A stretch of 64,000 nucleotides of DNA. Origin: Tenodera sinensis (Eukaryota; Arthropoda; Insecta; Mantodea; Mantidae). Under the pieces are notes generated by a model. The model made no database searches, was not told where the DNA came from, and saw nothing but the letters and a program-made list of their open reading frames with translations. This document shows, one piece after another, positions 1 to 12,170 of the stretch. The stretch lies in assembly GCA_030765045.1 (NCBI GenBank), contig CM060972.1:4300905-4364904 (forward strand), written 5' to 3'. The translations under genes and the position numbers were made by a program. The number at the start of each line of letters is the position of its first letter. The first letter of the stretch is position 1.

Positions 1-2220
1 GTGCAAACTTTCAATACACGCTCGCCTCCATAACATTCTCAGAGGACAATGTGCAAACCTTCAATACACGCTCGGCTCCATAACATTCTCAGAGGACAAT
101 GTACAAACCTTCAATACACGCTCGGCTCCATAACATTCTCAGAGGACACTGTACAAACCTTCAATACACGCTCGGCTCCATAACATTCTCAGAGGACAAT
201 GTGCAAACCTTCAATACACGCTCGGCTCCATAACATTCTCAGAGGACAATGTGCAAACCTTCAATACACGCTCGGCTCCATAACATTCTCAGAGGACAAT
301 GTACAAACCTTCAATACACGCTCGGCTCCATAACATTCTCAGAGGACAATGTACAAACCTTCAATACACGCTCGGCTCCATAACATTCTCAGAGGACACT
401 GTACAAACCTTCAATACACGCTCGGCTCCATAACATTCTCAGAGGACAATGTACAAACCTTCAATACACGCTCGGCTCCATAACATTCTCAGAGGACAAT
501 GTACAAACCTTCAATACACGCTCTACTCCATAACATTCTCAGAGGACAATGTACAAACCTTCAATACACGCTCTACTCCATAACATTCTCAGAGGACAAT
601 GTGCAAACCTTCAATACACGCTCTACTCCATAACATTCTCAGAGGACAATGTGCAAACCTTCAATACACGCTCTACTCCATAACATTCTCAGAGGACAAT
701 GTGCAAACCTTCAATACACCCTCTACTCCATAACATTCTCAGAGGACAATGTACAAACCTTCAATACACGCTCGGCCCCATAACATTCTCAGAGGACAAT
801 GTACAAACCTTCAATACACGCTCTACTCCATAACATTCTCAGAGGACAATGTACAAACCTTCAATACACGCTCGACTCCATAACATTCTCAGAGGACAAT
901 GTGCAAACCTTCAATACACGCTCTACTCCATAACATTCTCAGAGGACAATGTACAAACCTTCAATACACGCTCTACTCCATAACATTCTCAGAGGACAAT
1001 GTGCAAACCTTCAATACACGCTCTACTCCATAACATTCTCAGAGGACAATGTACAAACCTTCAATACACGCTCTACTCCATAACATTCTCAGAGGACAAT
1101 GTGCAAACCTTCAATACACGCTCGGCTCCATAATATTCTCAGAGGACAATGTACAAACCTTCAATACACGCTCGGCTCCATAACATTCTCAGAGGACAAT
1201 GTGCAAACCTTCAATACACGCTCGCCTCCATAACATTCTCAGAGGACAATGTGCAAACCTTCAATACACGCTCGGCTCCATAACATTCTCAGAGGACAAT
1301 GTACAAACCTTCAATACACGCTCGCCTCCATAACATTCTCAGAGGACAATGTGCAAACCTTCAATACACGCTCGGCTCCATAACATTCTCAGAGGACAAT
1401 GTACAAACCTTCAATACACGCTCGCCTCCATAACATTCTCAGAGGACAATGTGCAAACCTTCAATACACGCTCGGCTCCATAACATTCTCAGAGGACAAT
1501 GTACAAACCTTCAATACACGCTCGGCTCCATAACATTCTCAGAGGACACTGTACAAACCTTCAATACACGCTCGGCTCCATAACATTCTCAGAGGACACT
1601 GTACAAACCTTCAATACACGCTCTACTCCATAACATTCTCAGAGGACAATGTACAAACCTTCAATACACGCTCGGCTCCATAACATTCTCAGAGGACAAT
1701 GTACAAACCTTCAATACACGCTCTACTCCATAACATTCTCAGAGGACAATGTACAAACCTTCAATACACGCTCTACTCCATAACATTCTCAGAGGACAAT
1801 GTACAAACCTTCAATACACGCTCTACTCCATAACATTCTCAGAGGACACTGTACAAACCTTCAATACACGCTCTACTCCATAACATTCTCAGAGGACAAT
1901 GTACAAACCTTCAATACACGCTCGACTCCATAACATTCTCAGAGGACAATGTACATACCTTCAATACACGCTCGACTCCATAACATTCTCAGAGGACAAT
2001 GTACAAACCTTCAATACACGCTCGGCTCCATAACATTCTCAGAGGACAATGTACATACCTTCAATACACGCTCTACTCCATAACATTCTCAGAGGACAAT
2101 GTACAAACCTTCAATACACGCTCGGCTACATAACATTCTCAGAGGACAATGTACAAACCTTCAATACACGCTCTACTCCATAACATTCTCAGAGGACAAT
2201 GTACAAACCTTCAATACACG

Positions 2221-3800
2221 CTCTACTCCATAACATTCTCAGAGGACAATGTACAAACCTTCAATACACGCTCGGCCTCATAACATTCTCAGAGGACAAT
2301 GTACAAACCTTCAATACACGCTCGGCTCCATAACATTCTCAGAGGACAATGTACAAACCTTCAATACACGCTCTATTCCATAACATTCTCAGAGGACAAT
2401 GTACAAACCTTCAATACACGCTCTATTCCATAACATTCTCAGAGGACACTGTACAAACCTTCAATACACGCTCTACTCCATAACATTCTCAGAGGACAAT
2501 GTACAAACCTTCAATACACGCTCTATTCCATAACATTCTCAGAGGACAATGTACAAACCTTCAATACACGCTCTATTCCATAACATTCTCAGAGGACACT
2601 GTACAAACCTTCAATACACGCTCTACTCCATAACATTCTCAGAGGACAATGTACAAACCTTCAATACACGCTCTACTCCATAACATTCTCAGAGGACAAT
2701 GTACAAACCTTCAATACACGCTCTACTCCAAAACATTCTCAGAGGACACTGTACAAACCTTCAATACACGCTCTATTCCATAACATTCTCAGAGGACAAT
2801 GTACAAACCTTCAATACACGCTCTATTCCATAACATTCTCAGAGGACACTGTACAAACCTTCAATACACGCTCTACTCCATAACATTCTCAGAGGACAAT
2901 GTACAAACCTTCAATACACACTCGGCTCCATAACATTCTCAGAGGACACTGTACAAACCTTCAATACACGCTCGGCTCCATAACATTCTCAGGGGACAAT
3001 GTACAAACCTTCAATACACGCTCTACTCCATAACATTCTCAGAGGACAATGTACAAACCTTCAATACACGCTCGGCCTCATAACATTCTCAGAGGACAAT
3101 GTACAAACCTTCAATACACGCTCGGCTCCATAACATTCTCAGAGGACACTGTACAAACCTTCAATACACGCTCTATTCCATAACATTCTCAGAGGACAAT
3201 GTACAAACCTTCAATACACGCTCTATTCCATAACATTCTCAGAGGACACTGTACAAACCTTCAATACACGCTCTACTCCATAACATTCTCAGAGGACAAT
3301 GTACAAACCTTCAATACACGCTCTATTCCATAACATTCTCAGAGGACAATGTACAAACCTTCAATACACGCTCTATTCCATAACATTCTCAGAGGACACT
3401 GTACAAACCTTCAATACACGCTCTACTCCATAACATTCTCAGAGGACAATGTACAAACCTTCAATACACGCTCTACTCCATAACATTCTCAGAGGACAAT
3501 GTACAAACCTTCAATACACGCTCTACTCCAAAACATTCTCAGAGGACACTGTACAAACCTTCAATACACGCTCTATTCCATAACATTCTCAGAGGACAAT
3601 GTACAAACCTTCAATACACGCTCTATTCCATAACATTCTCAGAGGACACTGTACAAACCTTCAATACACGCTCTACTCCATAACATTCTCAGAGGACAAT
3701 GTACAAACCTTCAATACACGCTCGGCTCCATAACATTCTCAGAGGACACTGTACAAACCTTCAATACACGCTCGGCTCCATAACATTCTCAGGGGACAAT
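2221..3800. repeat. Higher-order repeat in the satellite: 800-bp (16-unit) duplication
   Basis: Diagnostic variants recur 800 bp apart: ctcggcctca at 2271 and 3071, aaacattctc at 2731 and 3531, aggggacaat at 2991 and 3791. The intervening order of ctctattcca, ctctactcca and gacact variants matches. This indicates duplication of a 16-unit block by unequal exchange or replication slippage. Exact outer borders cannot be fixed by eye. Confidence 0.85.
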
Positions 3801-4040
3801 GTACAAACCTTCAATACACGCTCGGCTCCATAACATTCTCAGGGGACAATGTACAAACCTTCAATACACGCTCTATTCCATAACATTCTCAGAGGACACT
3901 GTACAAACCTTGAATACACGCTCGACTCCATAACATTCTCAGAGGACAATGTACAAACCTTCAATACACGCTCGGCTCCATAACATTCTCGGAGGACAAT
4001 GTACAAACCTTCAATACACGCTCGGCTCCATAACATTCTC

Positions 4041-7000
4041 GGAGGACAATGTACAAACCTTCAATACACGCTCGGCTCCATAACATTCTCAGAGGACAAT
4101 GTACAAACCTTCAATACACGCTCTACTCCATAACATTCTCAGAGGACAATGTACAAACCTTCAATACACGCTCGGCCTCATAACATTCTCAGAGGACACT
4201 GTACAAACCTTCAATACACGCTCGACTCCATAACATTCTCAGAGGACACTGTACAAACCTTCAATACACGCTCGGCTCCATAACATTCTCACAGGACAAT
4301 GTACAAACCTTCAATACACGCTCTACTCCATAACATTCTCAGGGGACAATGTACAAACCTTCAATACACGCTCGGCTCCATAACATTCTCAGAGGACAAT
4401 GTACAAACCTTCAATACACGCTCGGCTCCATAACATTCTCAGAGGACAATGTACAAACCTTCAATACACGCTCGGCTCCATAACATTCTCAGAGGACAAT
4501 GTACAAACCTTCAATACACGCTCGACTCCATAACATTCTCAGAGGACAATGTACAAACCTTCAATACACGCTCGGCCCCATAACATTCTCAGAGGACAAT
4601 GTACAAACCTTCAATACACGCTCTACTCCATAACATTCTCAGAGGACAATGTACAAACCTTCAATACACGCTCGACTCCATAACATTCTCAGAGGACAAT
4701 GTACAAACCTTCAATACACGCTCGACTCCATAACATTCTCAGAGGACAATGTACAAACCTTCAATACACGCTCGACTCCATAACATTCTCAGAGGACACT
4801 GTGCAAACCTTCAATACACGCTCGACTCCATAACATTCTCAGAGGACAATGTACAAACCTTCAATACACGCTCGACTCCATAACATTCTCAGAGGACAAT
4901 GTACAAACCTTCAATACACGCTCGACTCCATAACATTCTCAGAGGACAATGTGCAAACCTTCAATACACGCTCGACTCCATAACATTCTCAGAGGACAAT
5001 GTACAAACCTTCAATACACGCTCGACTCCATAACATTCTCAGAGGAGAATGTACAAACCTTCAATATACGCTCGACTCCATAACATTCTCAGAGGACAAT
5101 GTACAAACCTTCAATACACGCTCGGCTCCATAACATTCTCAGAGGACAATGTACAAACCTTCAATACACGCTCGGCTCCATAACATTCTCAGAGGACAAT
5201 GTACAAACCTTCAATACACGCTCGGCTCCATAAGATTCTCAGAGGACAATGTACAAACCTTCAATACACGCTCGACTCCATAACATTCTCAGAGGACAAT
5301 GTACAAACCTTCAATACACGCTCGGCCCCATAACATTCTCAGAGGACAATGTACAAACCTTCAATACACGCTCTACTCCATAACATTCTCAGTGGACAAT
5401 GTACAAACCTTCAATACACGCTCGACTCCATAACATTCTCAGAGGACAATGTACAAACCTTCAATACACGCTCGACTCCATAACATTCTCAGAGGACAAT
5501 GTACAAACCTTCAATACACGCTCGACTCCATAACATTCTCAGAGGACACTGTGCAAACCTTCAATACACGCTCGACTCCATAACATTCTCAGAGGACAAT
5601 GTACAAACCTTCAATACACGCTCGACTCCATAACATTCTCAGAGGACAATGTACAAACCTTCAATACACGCTCGACTCCATAACATTCTCAGAGGACAAT
5701 GTGCAAACCTTCAATACACGCTCGACTCCATAACATTCTCAGAGGACAATGTACAAACCTTCAATACACGCTCGACTCCATAACATTCTCAGAGGAGAAT
5801 GTACAAACCTTCAATACACGCTCGACTCCATAACATTCTCAGAGGACAATGTACAAACCTTCAATACACGCTCGACTCCATAACATTCTCAGGGGACAAT
5901 GTACAAACCTTCAATACACGCTCTACTCCATAACATTCTCAGAGGACAATGTACAAACCTTCAATACACGCTCGACTCCATAACATTCTCAGAGGACAAT
6001 GTACAAACCTTCAATACACGCTCTACTCCATAACATTCTCAGGGGACAATGTACAAACCTTCAATACACGCTCTACTCCATAACATTCTCAGAGGACAAT
6101 GTACAAACCTTCAATACACGCTCGGCTCCATAACATTCTCGGAGGACAATGTACAAACCTTCAATACACGCTCGGCTCCATAACATTCTCAGAGGACAAT
6201 GTACAAACCTTCAATACACGCTCTACTCCATAACATTCTCAGAGGACAATGTACAAACCTTCAATACACGCTCGGCCTCATAACATTCTCAGAGGACACT
6301 GTACAAACCTTCAATACACGCTCGACTCCATAACATTCTCAGAGGACACTGTACAAACCTTCAATACACGCTCGGCTCCATAACATTCTCACAGGACAAT
6401 GTACAAACCTTCAATACACGCTCTACTCCATAACATTCTCAGAGGACAATGTACAAACCTTCAATACACGCTCGGCTCCATAACATTCTCAGAGGACAAT
6501 GTACAAACCTTCAATACACGCTCGGCTCCATAACATTCTCAGAGGACAATGTACAAACCTTCAATACACGCTCGACTCCATAACATTCTCAGAGGACAAT
6601 GTACAAACCTTCAATACACGCTCGGCCCCATAACATTCTCAGAGGACAATGTACAAACCTTCAATACACGCTCTACTCCATAACATTCTCAGAGGACAAT
6701 GTACAAACCTTCAATACACGCTCGACTCCATAACATTCTCAGAGGACAATGTACAAACCTTCAATACACGCTCGACTCCATAACATTCTCAGAGGACAAT
6801 GTACAAACCTTCAATACACGCTCGACTCCATAACATTCTCAGAGGACACTGTGCAAACCTTCAATACACGCTCGACTCCATAACATTCTCAGAGGACAAT
6901 GTACAAACCTTCAATACACGCTCGACTCCATAACATTCTCAGAGGACAATGTACAAACCTTCAATACACGCTCGACTCCATAACATTCTCAGAGGACAAT

Positions 7001-7700
7001 GTGCAAACCTTCAATACACGCTCGACTCCATAACATTCTCAGAGGACAATGTACAAACCTTCAATACACGCTCGACTCCATAACATTCTCAGAGGAGAAT
7101 GTACAAACCTTCAATACACGCTCGACTCCATAACATTCTCAGAGGACAATGTACAAACCTTCAATACACGCTCGGCTCCATAACATTCTCAGAGGACAAT
7201 GTACAAACCTTCAATACACGCTCGGCTCCATAACATTCTCAGAGGACAATGTACAAACCTTCAATACACGCTCGGCTCCATAAGATTCTCAGAGGACAAT
7301 GTACAAACCTTCAATACACGCTCGACTCCATAACATTCTCAGAGGACAATGTACAAACCTTCAATACACGCTCGGCCCCATAACATTCTCAGAGGACAAT
7401 GTACAAACCTTCAATACACGCTCGACTCCATAACATTCTCAGAGGAGAATGTACAAACCTTCAATACACGCTCGACTCCATAACATTCTCAGAGGACAAT
7501 GTACAAACCTTCAATACACGCTCGACTCCATAACATTCTCAGGGGACAATGTACAAACCTTCAATACACGCTCTACTCCATAACATTCTCAGAGGACAAT
7601 GTACAAACCTTCAATACACGCTCGACTCCATAACATTCTCAGAGGACAATGTACAAACCTTCAATACACGCTCTACTCCATAACATTCTCAGGGGACAAT
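4041..7700. repeat. Nested higher-order repeats in the satellite (750, 1650, 2050/2100 bp)
   Basis: The variant ctcggcccca occurs at 4571, 5321, 6621 and 7371, giving spacings of 750 and 2050. The gacact-gtgcaaacct junction occurs at about 4791, 5541 and 6841. The rare taagattctc occurs at 5231 and 7281. The acaggacaat and ggaggacaat variants are 2100 apart (4291/6391 and 4041/6141). The shift from 2100 to 2050 is explained by loss of one ctcggctcca unit in the second block. The agaggagaat variant (5791, 7441) and two aggggacaat pairs give a further 1650-bp period. All periods are multiples of 50. Confidence 0.85.
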
Positions 7701-8630
7701 GTACAAACCTTCAATACACGCTCGACTCCATAACATTCTCAGAGGACAATGTACAAACCTTCAATACACGCTCGGCTCCATAACATTCTCAGAGGACACT
7801 GTACAAACCTTGAATACACGCTCGACTCCATAACATTCTCAGAGGACACTGTACAAACCTTCAATACACGCTCGACTCCATAACATTCTCAGAGGACAAT
7901 GTACAAACCTTCAATACACGCTCGACTCCATAACATTCTCAGAGGACAATGTACAAACCTTCAATACACGCTCGACTCCATAACATTCTCAGAGGACAAT
8001 GTACAAACCTTCAATACACGCTCGACTCCATAACATTCTCAGAGGACAATGTACAAACCTTCAATACACGCTCGACTCCATAACATTCTCAGAGGACACT
8101 GTACAAACCTTCAATACACGCTCGACTCCATAACATTCTCAGGGGACAATGTACAAACCTTCAATACACGCTCTACTCCATAACATTCTCAGAGGACAAT
8201 GTACAAACCTTCAATACACGCTCGACTCCATAACATTCTCAGAGGACAATGTACAAACCTTCAATACACGCTCGACTCCATAACATTCTCAGAGGACACT
8301 GTACAAACCTTGAATACACGCTCGACTCCATAACATTCTCAGAGGACACTGTACAAACCTTCAATACACGCTCGACTCCATAACATTCTCAGAGGACACT
8401 GTACAAACCTTGAATACACGCTCGACTCCATAACATTCTCAGAGGACAATGTACAAACCTTCAATACACGCTCGACTCCATAACATTCTCAGAGGACAAT
8501 GTACAAACCTTCAATACACGCTCGACTCCATAACATTCTCAGAGGACAATGTACAAACCTTCAATACACGCTCGACTCCATAACATTCTCAGAGGACAAT
8601 GTACAAACCTTCAATACACGCTCGGCTCCA

Positions 8631-8889
8631 ATGAGCGAGTTGACGTATCTCCTACAGCAGGTTTAACGTCCATTACCTGCTACGTCATATTCAACGATGA
8701 ATGAGTGAAGTGATGTTCAAATGAGCCTGGGGTCCATTGATCTTAGTTACCCCGACATTTGTCTTTCCAAGATAAATGAAACCCCGGAAAACCTTATCAA
8801 GATAAGTCACCCTAAACAAGATTAGAACTCTGGACTTCACGACACGCTACCCCCACACCACAGAGGCGGGCGCCTACAGTATTTTATTC
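8631..8889. other. Unique sequence after the satellite; tRNA-like SINE remnant
   Basis: The array gives way to unrelated sequence. At about 8820-8880 a minus-strand tRNA-like head is suggested by a block resembling the inverted B-box/A-box heads of SINEs elsewhere in the window (gaactctggacttcac followed by acgctaccc). No gene is seen. Confidence 0.35.
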
Positions 8890-9330
8890 CACTGAAAGTG
8901 CGACACTACCAAAATTTCAATGGAAATACATGTTCTGAGCTTCTCTGAATCAAAAACCATTGATTAAAATACCTATCCGAAAAATAAAATGTAAATCTTG
9001 AATTTTATGAAAGTAGGCTATGAAGTTTTCTTGTTTTTAAGGTTATCATATTATTTTGTACAACCAGTATGACATAAATAAACAATTACAACGGCAAAGA
9101 GTATTTCAAATAAGTGTTTTTTTTTTTTCCCCTAGATAATATGTGTTGAGCTTTTCAACACTTTTGTCATTTAAAGTGGTCTCACTATGCAGTTGTTTCT
9201 CGCGATGTCTGGAAAGAGAATGGAATTTCAAGGCCAGCACAGTCACTCGCTTTTAAACACACTAGTATCGTTTCAATTTCCTCTGCCCCTTCCCTCTTGT
9301 ACCTACAAACCTATCATGAAGCTACCTCTC
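8890..9330 (+). repeat. Family A dispersed repeat, decayed partial copy
   Basis: The start resembles the 5' part of other copies (cgacactaccaaaatttc, then catgttctgagc). At 9205-9310 there is the segment gagaatggaatttcaaggcc followed by cccttcc and cttgtacctacaa. This noncoding family, about 0.8-1 kb when full, has many copies in the window (best example 55060-55930). No protein is encoded. Confidence 0.6.
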
Positions 9331-9364
9331 TAAAGGTTCTCCATTAACATGCAGTAAATAGAAA

Positions 9365-9606
9365 AAAAAAATCTTATGTGTTGCACTCACATGATTTTCT
9401 ATTCCTGTGTACTAACCATTCTTACAAACTCTTTTTTCTCCATCTTCTTCATGTTAATATACATAAAGGTTTGTACAAGTTACCTTATTATTAATTTTCT
9501 TGTAGATACAAGGGGAATATGGGAATACAGTAGGCTTAAAGTGATAGTCAAATGGTTTCAAGCTGTTCACTATGTAATAACTTTAAAATTCCATTCTCTT
9601 TGCATC

Positions 9607-9657
<51 letters not shown>

Positions 9658-10020
9658 CAAATAAGATAAGCGAAAACTTATTTTAAAATGCAAACGAATA
9701 ACAGGAAATATCACGGAAATAGCTAATTCTATAAAAATGTGTTTGACAAACTGTGTGCTTTAAAGTTATCTAAACTTTCTGTGCAGTAAGATTTTTTCTG
9801 TCTCTTACAGTTTATCAGTTATTCAAAAGTCATCCAGAATGAAGAGAAATTCTGAGTACATTTCCAGAAAATTCAAGATATACTTTTCATTTGTCATGAA
9901 AATATCTTAAACGTATGATATTTTAATAAAAGTTGTTAGAGCCATTAACATGAAGTAGAAAGATGTGTTCTTGCAATAATAGTGAGTAGAGAATATCATG
10001 GGAATGTAACAAGAATACAC
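9365..10020 (-). repeat. Family A dispersed repeat, mostly inverted copy, with (AG)n at 9611-9654
   Basis: Inverted matches to the family 3' block (gcactcacatgattttct, then tacaaggggaatatggg) are followed by its middle (ggaaatatcacggaaatagc, then agattttttctgtctcttac, tttgtcatgaaaatatc). A 44-bp AG run sits inside. After about 9945 the orientation flips: aacatgaagtagaaag and gtgagtagagaatatcatg read as the plus-strand 3' end of another copy. Confidence 0.7.
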
Positions 10021-10489
10021 AATGTTTTTCTTGTTTAGTATCGTGCAGCATTGCATTTACACAACAATTATAAAAGTGTTGTTTACTGGCACAATTTGAG
10101 TTCCAGTTTTCACCAAAACAGTCCTTCGTGACCATGAAAGAAGACAATGGAATGTTTTTTAAGACGCTCTAGTTATGTTTGGAACCGGACTTAAAACAGT
10201 TAACCTTTGGAACAATGGCAGAACTACATTATGTCACTGTGAGTTATGTAAGAGAAATTGCAATTTCGTGAGGATATTGCGTGAAATTGCTTCACTTGCC
10301 CTGTCGTTTTGGTGGGCCTGGAAAAAGAAAGAAAAAGAGCGCATTAGGCAAGATATTTCTCACAGATAAGTTGCAAACAGGCACGAGTTATTAACACAGT
10401 GTCTTTCCTTTGGCTCCGACGCATCTAGCAGACCTGTGTTCTAGGGATATAGAAATAGCGTGTCATTTGTCTCCTCTATATTGTTTCCT

Positions 10490-11035
10490 AAGTCATGGCT
10501 CAGACGGTAACGTCTGTGGAAGGTCACGGGTTTCATCTCCGTGATCCACCTTACTGACCCATATTTTTTTCTGAGGTTTCCCAGGTCGCCAGACGAATGT
10601 TGTGAAGAATTTCCATATCCTCCGAGTTTGCTGTCCCTCAATTTCGTTAAATTAATCATTTCATTTCTCCCTTCATCCCGTTAGGTTTCTTCCAGGGTTA
10701 GAAGTGTCGTGGCAACAGCACGGCAGGGGGAACGAATACGCTCTGGGATTCTCATCCTTGGGATTGGAAGGCGGGTCTACTGATTTCCGAGCCCCCAAGG
10801 GATGGTACAAATCCGAAGGGGGGAGGGAAGTCACATCCCCTTTGAATGTATGAACCCGAAAGGGTGGGAAGGGAACCGCACTGAGTCAACCTCCGCCGGG
10901 GTGCTTCTAACTGGGAAAATGTAGGGACTCTGCCCTCTCTCTGTCATGGCAACGTTCTGGCCGCCCTTAGGATCCATTCACCTCGTCCATCTTCCCAAAA
11001 GGTATACACCAAGAGATCGCCTTTCGGTCGAGGTG
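10490..11035 (+). repeat. tRNA-derived SINE (family B)
   Basis: The head ggctcagacggtaacgtctg (A-box like) and gggtttcatctccgtgatcc (B-box like) resembles a tRNA. The body (tttcccaggtcgccagacg, then tgtccctcaatttcg) and a GC-richer 3' part (cattcacctcgtccatcttcc) recur at 18478, 19425, 40035 (inverted) and 56525. This suggests a Pol III-derived, LINE-mobilised element. Confidence 0.7.
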
Positions 11036-12000
11036 CTAAGTCCTTCTCCTCAAGTTGTCATTGACTCAAGACATGTAATCAGTTCAAGACATGTACATAC
11101 GTAAAAACTGTGTTAACGTCACTTTGTTGAAGGTGACAGTTTTGTACACGCAAAAAAACAAGAATATTACTTAACGCTATAATATAAAATATTTGATTAA
11201 AATGTGACACTTGTTCACCAGAGAGACTCCTGGGGACACACAGTTGAGCAATTAAAGCACATGCTTGAGTTTTGGTGGAACTATGTTAAAGTTGGTAATC
11301 CTACTTTAGTTACTTTATTCTGTTTTAGAGCATTTATGTGCTTCATTTCAATGGAGATAGAGTTAAAGAATACCTATATGGTGAGAAAGTGAAGTAGGTC
11401 CCTTGAGAGATGTTGGAAGACATGTTCTACATTGAGCGCAGTGAATGCACTACTCTTATTATCTCCACCCTGTGAAGGGCAAGCTAACCTTCATGCACTT
11501 TGAACCACTCCCTGCATTATTCCCACGCCCGACCGACCGACCGACCGACACAGTTCTGTTCCTAGTTCCTTAAACGTGATCTTCTGTGGGTGCAACATTC
11601 TCTCTTCAAAACAAATACATATGTAGCTACTTCACTCTAATCACATTTCCTTATAATTATGTACATCGTGACAAACAACAAACTCAATACCAATAGCACT
11701 TTAAAGGAATTACAAAGTATTGAACCACTTCAACCGTTAATAATGGATATCTCGGAAATGGCTTATGCTGAATGAATTGTTTTTTAAACTGTTCCACATT
11801 TTTGCACTGCAACTTACTATCGTTTAATAGATACCAGTTATGTAAGGTTATACGAAACTCCAGAATTAACAGGAGTTCCCAGGCTATTGCCAGAAAATTG
11901 GATATATGCATAATTACTCGTGTAAATATATTTGATACATTATACGTATCTTAACCAATATCCTGTAAGCGGTTTATGAGAAGACCAGAATTTCTAAAAA
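11036..12000. other. No gene seen; (GACC)n microsatellite at 11531-11549
   Basis: AT-rich sequence with a short perfect GACC run. About 11690-11800 carries weak matches to inverted family A (ggatatctcggaaatggc). Short open frames here have no recognisable similarity. Confidence 0.4.
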
Positions 12001-12170
12001 TTGTTGCATGTAAAGTTTAGAGTTTGGGGGATTTTCTGGAATATCGCATCATATCTTGGAAAGATATTCAACTTAACTACCACAACAGAAACCAAAAACT
12101 ACCAAGACATAACTCTACTACACAAAAATGTACATCTCGTTAAAGTATACAATTTATGTCAAATATATAG
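12000..12170 (+). repeat. Family A dispersed repeat, short fragment
   Basis: The block containing caaaaatgtacatctcgtt and tacaatttatgtcaaatata matches the middle of the family (compare 39585-39620). Divergent and truncated on both sides. Confidence 0.5.

Larger units (their letters stand above)
1..8630. repeat. 50-bp satellite/minisatellite array, about 172.6 units
   Basis: Every unit begins gtRcaaacct and is exactly 50 bp: the same block recurs at 1, 51, 301, 601 and so on to 8601, with no net insertion or deletion over 8.6 kb. The array starts beyond the left edge and stops abruptly after ctcggctcca at 8630. Substitutions are confined mostly to a few positions: 3 (a/g), 23-26 (cggc, ctac, cgac, cgcc or ctat), 41-43 (agagg, aggg, ggag, acag), 47 and 49 (acaat, acact, agaat). 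Rare variants recur at fixed spacings, which shows higher-order duplications. No coding function is seen; the 65-codon frame near 3839-4036 arises only because a ggagg variant removes a stop. Confidence 0.98.

Noticed and set aside
1..8630. A CRISPR-like array
   Set aside because: It is a head-to-tail tandem repeat with no unique spacers, in an insect genome with spliced genes.
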